Shown here piece by piece: positions 20,988 through 27,851 of a stretch of DNA of 28,821 nucleotides (the stretch's first letter is position 1; each line of letters starts with the position of its first letter). The translations under genes were made by a program, and so were the position numbers. The stretch is from a virus. The stretch spans positions 1-28,821 of the IMG/VR virus record IMGVR_UViG_3300020395_000073. One strand, given 5' to 3'. The notes under the pieces are model-generated. The model did no database searches and had not been told where the DNA came from. It saw only the letters and a program-made list of their open reading frames with translations.

Positions 20988-21016
20988 TATATAATGAACA
21001 ATGGTCAAATAGTCAA
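20988..21016 (-). promoter_or_regulatory. Sigma70-type promoter for the leftward accessory operon
   Basis: On the minus strand: TTGACT (-35; 21016-21011), 17-base spacer, then TATATA (-10; 20993-20988). The -35 differs from consensus at one base; the -10 matches at four of six and the spacing is ideal. Transcription would begin near 20981, leaving a leader of about 80 bases before the first ATG. Confidence 0.72.
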
Positions 21017-21061
21017 GCATAAAAATATATGATATTAAATAATGCATACATTGATTAGCAA

Positions 21062-21223
21062 ACATTGCTCACAATTTAAGGCAAACATTACCCACATTAT
21101 TATGCAGACATTGCAGCTGGATCAGTCAGGTTTATTTTTGATTGATTGGTGTTGGATTTTCACAAAACTTTCACAGACAAACACACATTGCTTTACGCGG
21201 CACTGCATAGCCATCAACATTGC
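21062..21223 (+). repeat. Iteron-like ACATTGC direct repeats
   Basis: Four exact copies of ACATTGC in the same orientation at 21062, 21108, 21185 and 21217, with near copies (ACATTGA at 21048). The copy at 21185 is followed by GCGGCA and CTGCA, an order also found at 17835-17858 on the far side of the accessory block. Spacing is irregular. Confidence 0.5.
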
Positions 21224-21340
21224 TTGTCATGTTGCTATGGGGGGTGCTGCAAAACGGCGTCACACCCAAAACCGCGCACCACTCTACATATGTGTTAATT
21301 ACTACATTTACACACACAGTCTGAATGACTATGTTAAGGC

Positions 21341-21727
21341 ATGGCAAAGCTTACAAAGACAAGGATTGATGACTTGGTTGGCATGATTATGGAGGGTCAT
21401 AGTCTTGCTAAGTCATGTACTGAGTTGAGTATAAGTAGGCGTAACATTTATAGCCGTATGGGTAAGGATGCTGAGTTAGAGCGTAGGATTAGAACGGCCC
21501 AGCAGCAGAGTGCTGAGAAGGCTGTTGAAGAGTTGGATGAGTTATACCAGCAGCGTTTGAGGGGTGAGAAGGATTATGACCCTAATGTGCTGAGGGATTA
21601 TGCTACCCATGTTAGATGGAAGGTTGGGAAGTTATTGCCTGACAGGTATGGTGAGCAGAAGAACAGGGCTGGTGTTGAGATAGGTGATGGCACTGTTCGG
21701 ATAGTCTGGGAAACAGATGCAGGTTAA
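21341..21727 (+). CDS. terS: Terminase small subunit
   Basis: 128 residues directly before the large terminase. An N-terminal helix-turn-helix covers residues 6-40 (DDLVGMIMEGHSLAKSCTEL, then SISRRNIYSRMG), followed by helices with RRIRTAQQQSAEKAVEELDEL and a C-terminal region containing RDYATHVRWKVGKLLPDRYG, a signature of Terminase_5-like small subunits. It recognises the packaging site on phage DNA and oligomerises to load the large subunit. The ribosome site is poor (AAGG one base before the ATG), so the start is less certain. Its stop overlaps the next gene by eleven bases. Confidence 0.85.
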   Translation: MAKLTKTRIDDLVGMIMEGHSLAKSCTELSISRRNIYSRMGKDAELERRIRTAQQQSAEKAVEELDELYQQRLRGEKDYDPNVLRDYATHVRWKVGKLLPDRYGEQKNRAGVEIGDGTVRIVWETDAG

Positions 21728-23003
21728 GATACCTTACAAGCCTAGAGTATTACAGGCTGAGATGCATGAGAGTTTAAAGCGTTGGAATGTGCTTGTGATG
21801 CACAGGCGTTTCGGTAAGACGGTCTGGGCTGTAAATCATTTAATCAGACATTGTTTGACTTGCGAGTTACCAAGGCCGAGGGTTGCTTTTGTAGCCCCTA
21901 CCTTTACACAGGCTAAGAGAATAGCTTGGGATTATGTAAAGTATTACGCCAGTGTAATACCAGGTGTTAGTTTCAATGAGACAGAACTGCGTGTAGACTT
22001 TCCGAATGGGGGGCGGTTGATGCTGTTGTCGGCTGAGAACCCTGACAGCTTGCGTGGTATTTATCTAGACCTGTGTGTATTTGATGAGTTTGGGATGCAG
22101 AACCCTAGAGTATGGGGGGAGGTGGTGAGGCCAGCCCTGTCAGATAGAGAGGGTGCGGCTGTATTTTTAGGTACGCCGGCAGGACATAATCATTTTTATG
22201 ATTTGCTGGAGACTGCCAAGAATGAAACACAGAATGGCTCTGACCAGTGGTATTGGAAGATCGTAAAGGCATCTGAAAGCAATCTTGTAAAAGAAGAAGA
22301 GTTAGAGGCTGCCAGCAATCAAATGACGCTGGAGCAGTATGAGCAAGAGTATGAGTGTTCGTTTACAGCAGCCATCATAGGTGCATACTATGGGCGGTTG
22401 CTGACAGAGGCAGAAGACAACGGCAGGGTAACAAGAGTGCCGTATGATCCTGCATACCCTGTACATACCGCATGGGATCTGGGTATAAATGATAGCACAG
22501 CTATTTGGTTTGCACAGATATTTAGAAGTGGAGCAGTAAATGTCATTGATTATTACGAAAGCTCTGGAGTGGGCCTCGAACACTACGCAGAGATTTTACG
22601 GCAAAAAGACTACCACTGGGGAGACCATCTCGCCCCCCACGACATTGAAGTCAGGGAACTCGGCACGGGCAAAAGCCGCCTCGAAACGGCGTTCAGCCTC
22701 GGCATCAGGTTCAAAGTCATCCCGAAAATGAAAGTTGCTGACGGTATCAATGCAGCACGTTTATTGATACCCAAGTGTCATTTTGACCGTGATAGATGCG
22801 CTGAAGGCGTAGAAATGCTCAAGCAATACAGGCAAGAGTGGGATGAACGTAAAAAAATATTTAGGGATCATCCAAGGCATGATTTCACAAGCCATGCTGC
22901 GGATGCATTTAGGTATCTGGCTGTTGGGTTGGAGAATAGACAAAGTTATACTAAGCCCCCTCAACAAGTCGCAGTTAATGAGTATAATCCGTTTACTTTG
23001 TAA
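21717..23003 (+). CDS. terL: Terminase large subunit (packaging ATPase/nuclease)
   Basis: 428 residues. The ATPase half shows an adapted Walker A, MHRRFGKT (residues 28-35), and Walker B VFDEF (121-125) after LDLC; GTPAGHNHFYD (152-162) is the coupling motif. The nuclease half has AWDLGINDSTAIW (252-264) with Asp254 and Asp259, HDIEVRELGTGKSR (about 306-320), and HAADAFRYL near the C terminus, the three acid positions of an RNase H fold. It pumps DNA into the prohead and cuts it. Codons 281-339 lie in a GC-rich patch of unlike codon use. The start overlaps the small-subunit gene; the next gene begins 46 bases after the stop. Confidence 0.95.
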   Translation: MQVKIPYKPRVLQAEMHESLKRWNVLVMHRRFGKTVWAVNHLIRHCLTCELPRPRVAFVAPTFTQAKRIAWDYVKYYASVIPGVSFNETELRVDFPNGGRLMLLSAENPDSLRGIYLDLCVFDEFGMQNPRVWGEVVRPALSDREGAAVFLGTPAGHNHFYDLLETAKNETQNGSDQWYWKIVKASESNLVKEEELEAASNQMTLEQYEQEYECSFTAAIIGAYYGRLLTEAEDNGRVTRVPYDPAYPVHTAWDLGINDSTAIWFAQIFRSGAVNVIDYYESSGVGLEHYAEILRQKDYHWGDHLAPHDIEVRELGTGKSRLETAFSLGIRFKVIPKMKVADGINAARLLIPKCHFDRDRCAEGVEMLKQYRQEWDERKKIFRDHPRHDFTSHAADAFRYLAVGLENRQSYTKPPQQVAVNEYNPFTL

Positions 23004-23049
23004 AAAGTTGAAAAGATGATAGTATGGCATCAAACAAGGAGATACAGCC

Positions 23050-23277
23050 ATGTCATTCCTAAGACCCAAGACAGTCACACCACCACCACCTCCACCACCA
23101 CCTCCCCCACCTATGGAAATGGGCAGGGAGGACACTGTTCGTGCAGAGGCTATGGCAGATGAGGCGGTAAGAACACAGCGTAGGAAAAGAGGCCGTAGGT
23201 CAACTATTGTTGCTGGCGGCTTGGTAGAAGGTGATGGATCTCCTTCATACGGTGGCACTCCAACCATACTGGGATAA
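23050..23277 (+). CDS. Small poly-proline virion-locus protein
   Basis: 75 residues with a strong GGAG site before the ATG. Residues 11-21 are eleven consecutive prolines, followed by a helix (VRAEAMADEAVRTQ), a basic run RRKRGRRSTIV and a glycine-rich end. A short protein of the form MSF-x-PPPPP...RRGRxxTI...LG between terminase and portal is widely conserved in podophages, but I know no assigned function; it is often a minor virion candidate. Eleven prolines should make translation depend on EF-P. It ends three bases before the portal start. Confidence 0.75.
   Translation: MSFLRPKTVTPPPPPPPPPPPMEMGREDTVRAEAMADEAVRTQRRKRGRRSTIVAGGLVEGDGSPSYGGTPTILG
23080..23112 (+). repeat. CCA/CCT/CCC proline-codon tract
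   Basis: Eleven in-frame proline codons, mostly CCA with interspersed CCT and CCC. It is a low-complexity tract prone to length change, and its reverse strand produces a poly-glycine reading frame that is an artefact. Confidence 0.85.
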
Positions 23278-23280
23278 GTT

Positions 23281-24873
23281 ATGGACAAAAATTTTACCAA
23301 GGCTCTTGTTAGCAGATACGAGCATGTTAAAACGCAAAGAGACAACTGGAACAGCCACTATCAGGAGTTGGCTGACTTTATGCTCCCCAGAAAAGCTGAC
23401 GTTGTTAAAAGTCGCTCCAAGGGCGATAAACGCATGGAACTTATCTTTGACAGCACAGCTTTACAAGCCGTAGACCTGTTGTCATCTAGCTTACACGGTA
23501 TGTTGACCAGTGGGGCTATGCCTTGGTTTCACCTTGATCTTAAAGAAGAAAACTTAGGCAGAGATGATGACGTAAAAGAATGGCTGCAAGATACCAGTAT
23601 GCGTATGATGAGAGCCTTCAATCAGTCAAACTTTGGTACTGAAGTGCATGAGATGTATGTAGACCTTGTTGTGTTTGGCACAGGTTGTATGTTTGTTGAG
23701 ATGGAAGAAGATGCTTTACGTTTTAGCACCAGACATATCTCAGAGTTTTATGTGCAAGAAAACCAGTTTGGCATAGTTGATACAGTATTCAGATCATACA
23801 AAAGCCCATCACGACAGGTTGTGCAAAGGTTTGGGCAAGAGAATGTAACTGAATACATTATGAAGAAGTTTCAAGACAAACCAGATGAAGACATTGAGTT
23901 ACTTCATATTGTTATGCCTAGAGAGGATAGAGATTCGGAAAAGATAGACAATAAGAATATGCCTTTCGCATCTATTTATATAGATATGGAATCATCTTCT
24001 ATGTTGTCAGAGAGTGGCTTTCAAGAGTTCCCTTACATTGTCCCACGGTTTCTAAAGGCAACAGGTGAGATAATGGGGCGTTCCCCTGCTATGGTGGCGT
24101 TGCCTGACGTAAAGATGTTAAATCTTATGTCTAAGACCATCATACAAGCTGCTCAGAAACAAATAGATCCCCCTCTACTTGTGCCTGATGACGGATTCCT
24201 CCTCCCGATCCGAACACAGCCAGGGGGATTGAACTTCTTCAGAAGCGGTACAAGAGATACCATTACACCGCTAAACACAGGCGCAAACATCCCTATCGGT
24301 TTGAATATGGAGCAACAGCGCAGAGAAGCAATCAGGTCAGCGTTTTATGTAGACCAGCTTCTTACAGGCGGTGGGCCAAACATGACTGCAACAGAAGTAG
24401 TGCAGCGTCAGCAAGAACAGATGAGAGTGATAGGCCCAGCCTTAGACCGCCTCAAGAATGAAATGTTACGTCCACTTATAGACCGTGTGTTTTCGCTTAT
24501 GCTTAGAGCAGATATGTTGCAGCAAGCACCAGAAATATTACAGGGGCGTGATGTAGATATAGAATATGTATCGCCACTGGCCCGCGCACAGAAGTCTAGC
24601 GGTCTGAACAGTACAATGAAGGCATTGGAAATACTTATGCCACTGGCGCAAGCACTTCCTGTTGGCGATCACATAGACCCAGACGGATTAGTAAGGCACG
24701 TTACAGAAGCCCTTGGCGTTCCAAAAACAACACTAAGGTCAGAGGCAGAAATACAACAGACAAGACAGGCAAGGGCAGAAGAGCAAGCAAGACAGGCAGA
24801 GGCCATGCAAGATTCTGAAGATGTGCAGAATGTAGCACAGCTTGCACAGGCCAGCAGAATGATAAGCAAGTGA
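23281..24873 (+). CDS. Portal protein (T7-type head-tail connector)
   Basis: 530 residues, three bases after the previous stop. The N terminus (FTKALVSRYEHVKTQRDNWN, then ELADFMLPRKADV) and the middle (SMLSESGFQEFPYIVPRFLK, EIMGRSPAMVALPDVKMLNL, MSKTIIQAAQKQIDPPLLVP) are characteristic of the Pfam Head-tail_con family used by T7-like phages. The C terminus is a long helical barrel-like region with repeated glutamine/arginine (QRQQEQMRV, EIQQTRQARAEEQARQAE). Twelve copies would form the DNA entry and exit ring at the capsid vertex. Placement after the terminase and before scaffold and capsid agrees. Confidence 0.94.
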   Translation: MDKNFTKALVSRYEHVKTQRDNWNSHYQELADFMLPRKADVVKSRSKGDKRMELIFDSTALQAVDLLSSSLHGMLTSGAMPWFHLDLKEENLGRDDDVKEWLQDTSMRMMRAFNQSNFGTEVHEMYVDLVVFGTGCMFVEMEEDALRFSTRHISEFYVQENQFGIVDTVFRSYKSPSRQVVQRFGQENVTEYIMKKFQDKPDEDIELLHIVMPREDRDSEKIDNKNMPFASIYIDMESSSMLSESGFQEFPYIVPRFLKATGEIMGRSPAMVALPDVKMLNLMSKTIIQAAQKQIDPPLLVPDDGFLLPIRTQPGGLNFFRSGTRDTITPLNTGANIPIGLNMEQQRREAIRSAFYVDQLLTGGGPNMTATEVVQRQQEQMRVIGPALDRLKNEMLRPLIDRVFSLMLRADMLQQAPEILQGRDVDIEYVSPLARAQKSSGLNSTMKALEILMPLAQALPVGDHIDPDGLVRHVTEALGVPKTTLRSEAEIQQTRQARAEEQARQAEAMQDSEDVQNVAQLAQASRMISK

Positions 24874-24880
24874 GGCAACA

Positions 24881-25120
24881 ATGAGGCAAATTTTACGAGC
24901 AAACCCAAAGCCTAAAAAAGATATCCTAAAGAAAGTATCTGGTGATTATATGTACGCTGAAAAAATTTTGGGTAGGTACAGCCAAGGAAGGCTAACCGCA
25001 CGTCAAACCCAAAAAGAACTCGCAAAAAAAGGTTTAAAGGCTGATTTGCGTGGCATAAAAGGCGCAGAAGCATTTGTCTATCCTATAGACGGTGAAGGTG
25101 GTTTTGAGGTTGAGTTTTGA
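24881..25120 (+). CDS. Small hypothetical head-locus protein
   Basis: 79 residues, with GAGG five bases before the ATG and overlapping the portal stop region. Basic N terminus (MRQILRANPKPKKDILKK), then a helix LGRYSQGRLTARQTQKELAK that resembles a small helical DNA- or protein-binding motif, and a beta end (AEAFVYPIDGEGGFEVEF). No family recognised. Its stop overlaps the next ATG by one base. The position between portal and Bbp19-like gene suggests a head-associated or accessory role. Confidence 0.62.
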   Translation: MRQILRANPKPKKDILKKVSGDYMYAEKILGRYSQGRLTARQTQKELAKKGLKADLRGIKGAEAFVYPIDGEGGFEVEF

Positions 25121-25323
25121 TGGAAGACCCAAAGAAACTGCGCCTGATGTATAACGATGTGTTTACATCTGAATCTGGTGTAAAGGTTTTGACGGATCTT
25201 GAAGCACGTTGTAACTGGCGTACTTCAAGTTATGTAGCTGGTGATGCCAATGCTACAGCCTTTGAGGAAGGCAAACGAGCCGTGCTATTGCACATTTTTA
25301 ATATGATGAAAGAGGAAACCTAA
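25120..25323 (+). CDS. Bbp19-like phage protein
   Basis: 67 residues from the ATG at 25120, which shares one base with the previous stop (TGATG); an alternative TTG lies one codon upstream. LRLMYNDVFTSESGVKVLTD, then LEARCNWRTSSYVAGDANAT, AFEEGKRAVLLHIFNMM match the conserved core of Bbp19-type proteins (named for Bordetella phage BPP-1), short proteins found next to scaffold and capsid genes of many podophages. The function is not firmly established. The TAA end overlaps the scaffold gene by one base. Confidence 0.8.
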   Translation: MEDPKKLRLMYNDVFTSESGVKVLTDLEARCNWRTSSYVAGDANATAFEEGKRAVLLHIFNMMKEET

Positions 25324-26165
25324 TGTCAGAAGCAGAACAGGTAGTCCAGCCAGAGGTAACAGAAGCACCAGTTTCTACTATAGAAACCCCTGCTGAAGTT
25401 GCATCAGGCGGATCTGGTAACGACTTCTTAAACTCAATACCAGAGGATCTAAGACAACACCCAAGTTTATCGCCTATCAAGGATGTGGGAAACCTTGCTA
25501 GGTCTTATGTAAATGCACAGCGTTTGATTGGTGCAGACAAAATACCAATGCCTATAAATCCTACAGATGAGGATCTAGACAGGATTTATGGCAAGCTGGG
25601 CAGACCAGAAACACCTGATCAGTATCAGATTGCTGCTGATGGAAACATCGTTACAGAAGAAATCGCAACAGGATATGCAGATGTAGCACACAAGCTGCGG
25701 CTTACTCCTGATCAAGCAAACGGTATTCTTGAGTATTATCGTTCTGTGACGCAGGGCAACATAGAAAGCATGAACGCTACGAACCAACAGTCTTTAGAGG
25801 AAACAACTTCTGCTTTACAGGCTGAGTGGGGCGATAAGTTTGATGCAAAGGTTGACGCTGCACAGAAAGTTGTAGACCAATTTGAAGCTGGCAACATTAT
25901 GGAAATGCAGTTAGCTGACGGCACAAAACTTGGGAATCATCCAGATGTTATCAGAGCATTTGCAAAGTTTGCAGAGTTCAAACAATCTGTGACAAGTGAA
26001 GACACAGTTAAAGAAAGCTCACAGGTAAATTACATGACAAAGCAAACAGCACAAGCTGAAGTAGATGCAATCATGCGAGGCCCAGATTACACCAGCAGAG
26101 ATGCTATTGCCAGAGACAGGGCAGTTAATCGAGTGCAAGAGTTGATGGAAATCATACATGGATGA
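25323..26165 (+). CDS. Capsid scaffolding-like protein
   Basis: 280 residues, acidic and low in aromatic residues, directly before the capsid gene. After a disordered N terminus comes GNDFLNSIPEDLRQHPSLSP, ARSYVNAQRLIGADKIPMP and YGKLGRPETPDQYQ, the usual opening blocks of podophage scaffold/assembly proteins; residues 120-245 are long helices with AEWGDKFDAKVDAAQKVVDQ; the C terminus is AIARDRAVNRVQELMEIIHG, basic-helical, typical of capsid-contact ends. It directs prohead assembly and leaves before packaging. No protease is visible. It overlaps the following small gene by eight bases. Confidence 0.82.
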   Translation: MSEAEQVVQPEVTEAPVSTIETPAEVASGGSGNDFLNSIPEDLRQHPSLSPIKDVGNLARSYVNAQRLIGADKIPMPINPTDEDLDRIYGKLGRPETPDQYQIAADGNIVTEEIATGYADVAHKLRLTPDQANGILEYYRSVTQGNIESMNATNQQSLEETTSALQAEWGDKFDAKVDAAQKVVDQFEAGNIMEMQLADGTKLGNHPDVIRAFAKFAEFKQSVTSEDTVKESSQVNYMTKQTAQAEVDAIMRGPDYTSRDAIARDRAVNRVQELMEIIHG

Positions 26166-26376
26166 AGGTTTGACAAAAAAAGAAATTAGGTTGGAGTGTT
26201 TAAGACTTGCTGTTGAAAATGGCAAAAGTCGTGATATACTCCAACCACACCTACTTGCAGACTTGTACTATGAGTGGGTAATGCAGGGGAGCGAGGAAAC
26301 TCGTCCTGATGACAATCGGAAAGACGAAGGCCACAAGAAGGCCAAAAATTCTAGGAGTGTCCGAGCTATCGGGTAG
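26158..26376 (+). CDS. Small hypothetical protein before the capsid gene
   Basis: 72 residues, overlapping the scaffold stop by eight bases. The first half is one predicted helical unit (LTKKEIRLECLRLAVENGKS, then LLADLYYEWVMQG), and the second half is a disordered, charged tail (SEETRPDDNRKDEGHKKAKN). Proteins of this 'E-I-R-L-x-C-L-x-L-A ... L-A-D-x-Y-x-E-W' kind are frequent beside phage capsid genes with unknown role. No catalytic motif. A 42-base gap with a strong ribosome site separates it from the capsid gene. Confidence 0.65.
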   Translation: MDEGLTKKEIRLECLRLAVENGKSRDILQPHLLADLYYEWVMQGSEETRPDDNRKDEGHKKAKNSRSVRAIG

Positions 26377-26418
26377 CAATCTGCAAAATCAAATGTAACT
26401 TGGTAAAAGGAGACAGAG

Positions 26419-27282
26419 ATGTCTATCGAAGTAACCACGGCATTTGTCCAGCAATACTCTGCAAACGTGCAGATGCTATCACAGCAAAAAGGTTCTCTTT
26501 TGCGTGATGCTGTGCGTGTAGAAAGTATGCAGGGCAAAAATGCTTTCTTTGATCAGGTGGGCAAGGCAACAGCGCAGAAGCGTACAACGAGACACGCCGA
26601 CACTCCCCAGATCGACACACCCCATGCAAGGCGTCGCGTGACCCTTGTGGACTACGAATATGCTGATCTCATTGATGAGCAGGATAAAGTTCGTATGTTG
26701 ATTGACCCGACATCGGCTTATGCACAGGCGGCTGCTTTTGCACTGGGCAGAGCGATGGACGATGAAATCATCTCAGCGGCTTTAGGCACAGCATTTACTG
26801 GTGAGACAGGCAGCACATCAACTGCGCTTCCTGCTGGTCAGCAGATCGCTGATGGTAGTGCTGACTTGACTGTTGCAAAACTAAGGACTGCAAAGAAGAC
26901 CTTAGACTTGGCATCAGTTGATCCGTCAATACCACGCTATATCGCTGTTGGTCCAGATCAGATTGAAGCACTGTTAGGCGATACAAACGTCACAAGCAGC
27001 GACTTCAACACGGTCAAAGCGTTAGTCCAAGGTGAGGTAAACCAGTTCATGGGCTTTACCTTTATCGTATCAAATCGTTTGTCAAAAACTGGCAACATCC
27101 GTTCATGCTTTGCATGGGCAGAGGATGGTCTTGCTCTGGCGATTGGTAAAGATGTAATGGCAAGAATAGACGAGCGTTCCGACAAAGGTTACGCAACACA
27201 AGTCTACTATTGCATGAGCATCGGCTCTACTCGCATGGAAGAAGAAAAAGTTGTCCAGATTGACTGTGACGAATCAGCGTAA
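26419..27282 (+). CDS. Major capsid protein
   Basis: 287 residues, preceded by AAAAGGAGA at ideal distance, the best ribosome site in the block. It resembles the Phage_capsid_2 family: N-terminal EVTTAFVQQYSANVQMLSQQ, followed by AFFDQVGKATAQKRTTRHAD, the conserved TLVDYEYADLIDEQDKVRML, DPTSAYAQAAAFALGRAMDD, and a C-terminal block MARIDERSDKGYATQVYY followed by STRMEEEKVVQIDC. This is a HK97-fold-type shell protein without a long N-terminal delta domain, in line with a separate scaffold gene. A patch at 26570-26650 is more GC-rich than its surroundings. High expression expected. Confidence 0.9.
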   Translation: MSIEVTTAFVQQYSANVQMLSQQKGSLLRDAVRVESMQGKNAFFDQVGKATAQKRTTRHADTPQIDTPHARRRVTLVDYEYADLIDEQDKVRMLIDPTSAYAQAAAFALGRAMDDEIISAALGTAFTGETGSTSTALPAGQQIADGSADLTVAKLRTAKKTLDLASVDPSIPRYIAVGPDQIEALLGDTNVTSSDFNTVKALVQGEVNQFMGFTFIVSNRLSKTGNIRSCFAWAEDGLALAIGKDVMARIDERSDKGYATQVYYCMSIGSTRMEEEKVVQIDCDESA

Positions 27283-27295
27283 GGAGTGGTAAATT

Positions 27296-27778
27296 ATGAC
27301 TACGAAAAATTCAGATCTTGTAGCTAATTTTGAAGCCTCTCCACAGATTGCCAACGACAGCCAAGAGCTTCACGGTGTTTTGCGTGTTGCTCAAGGAACT
27401 GTGGCGTTAGCTGCTGGTGATAGCACAGACAATGATATTGTCATGTTAGCACCTATCCCAAGTAACGCATCTATTACAGCCATACAGGTTGCGGCAGATG
27501 CTTTGGGTGGTAGCTGTACGTTTAATGTTGGCATCTATCAGACAGACGGCACTGTTGTTGACGAAGATTTCTTTGCAACATCAGTGGCAGACGGCACAAC
27601 AGCCGTAGCTGATCTGAGGACAGAGGCAGCAGACATCAACACGATTGGTGCGAAACTGTACACAAATGCAGGAGCGTCAACTGATCCAGGTGGATATTAC
27701 TACATAGCCGCAACATTCAATGCCACTGGTGGCACTGGCGGTGATATGTCGTTCATTATTCACTACGTTGTAAACTAA
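27296..27778 (+). CDS. Putative virion-associated/decoration protein
   Basis: 160 residues immediately after the capsid gene, with AAGGAG nine bases before the ATG. Small, acidic and beta-rich with many A, T, D and G (VAQGTVALAAGDSTDNDIVM, TFNVGIYQTDGTVVDEDFFA, ending GGTGGDMSFIIHYVVN). No cysteine motif or membrane segment. Genes in this place commonly encode capsid-decorating or head-completion proteins; the jelly-roll-like composition agrees, but no family is recognised. It is followed by a stem-loop. Confidence 0.65.
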   Translation: MTTKNSDLVANFEASPQIANDSQELHGVLRVAQGTVALAAGDSTDNDIVMLAPIPSNASITAIQVAADALGGSCTFNVGIYQTDGTVVDEDFFATSVADGTTAVADLRTEAADINTIGAKLYTNAGASTDPGGYYYIAATFNATGGTGGDMSFIIHYVVN

Positions 27779-27785
27779 GAATGTT

Positions 27786-27824
27786 TGGGCAACTGACGTA
27801 ACGCCGATCCTAGTTGGTTGCCCA
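27786..27824 (+). terminator. Stem-loop between capsid pair and tail genes
   Basis: TGGGCAAC (27786-27793) pairs with GTTGCCCA (27817-27824), extendable to twelve pairs with two G-T, around a 15-base loop. It lies seven bases after the preceding stop. No T-run follows, so a leaky terminator, RNase stop or mRNA-stability element is likelier than full termination. It may set capsid mRNA above tail mRNA. Confidence 0.6.
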
Positions 27825-27851
27825 TTCACCTTATTGTAAAAGGTTTTTGCT

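Larger units (their letters stand above)
20899..21340. other. 442-nt non-coding region between divergent accessory and terminase blocks
   Basis: No convincing gene. From left to right it holds the leader of the leftward operon, phased T-tracts on the plus strand (20927-20984), the leftward promoter (20988-21016), an AT-rich stretch (21017-21060), four direct ACATTGC motifs (21062-21223), two TTTCACA repeats eleven bases apart (21158-21164 and 21169-21175), and an imperfect palindrome TGTGTTAA/TTTACACA (21291-21314) before the terminase gene. A plausible control or replication-origin region. Confidence 0.65.

Noticed and set aside
20899-21340. tRNA gene in the non-coding region
   Set aside because: No cloverleaf arms or T-loop (GTTCRANYC) pattern found on either strand by eye.
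21042-21386. 114-codon plus-strand frame in the non-coding region overlapping the terminase start
   Set aside because: Cysteine/histidine-rich composition unlike neighbours, no ribosome site, out-of-frame overlap with the small terminase; it is probably a chance frame across the repeats.
22540-22731. 63-codon second frame inside the large terminase
   Set aside because: It follows from the GC-rich patch, which removes stop codons in other frames; the terminase frame carries the conserved motifs.
22761-23345. 194-codon minus-strand frame with poly-glycine
   Set aside because: The glycines are the complement of proline codons in a well-supported gene; it crosses three plus-strand genes.
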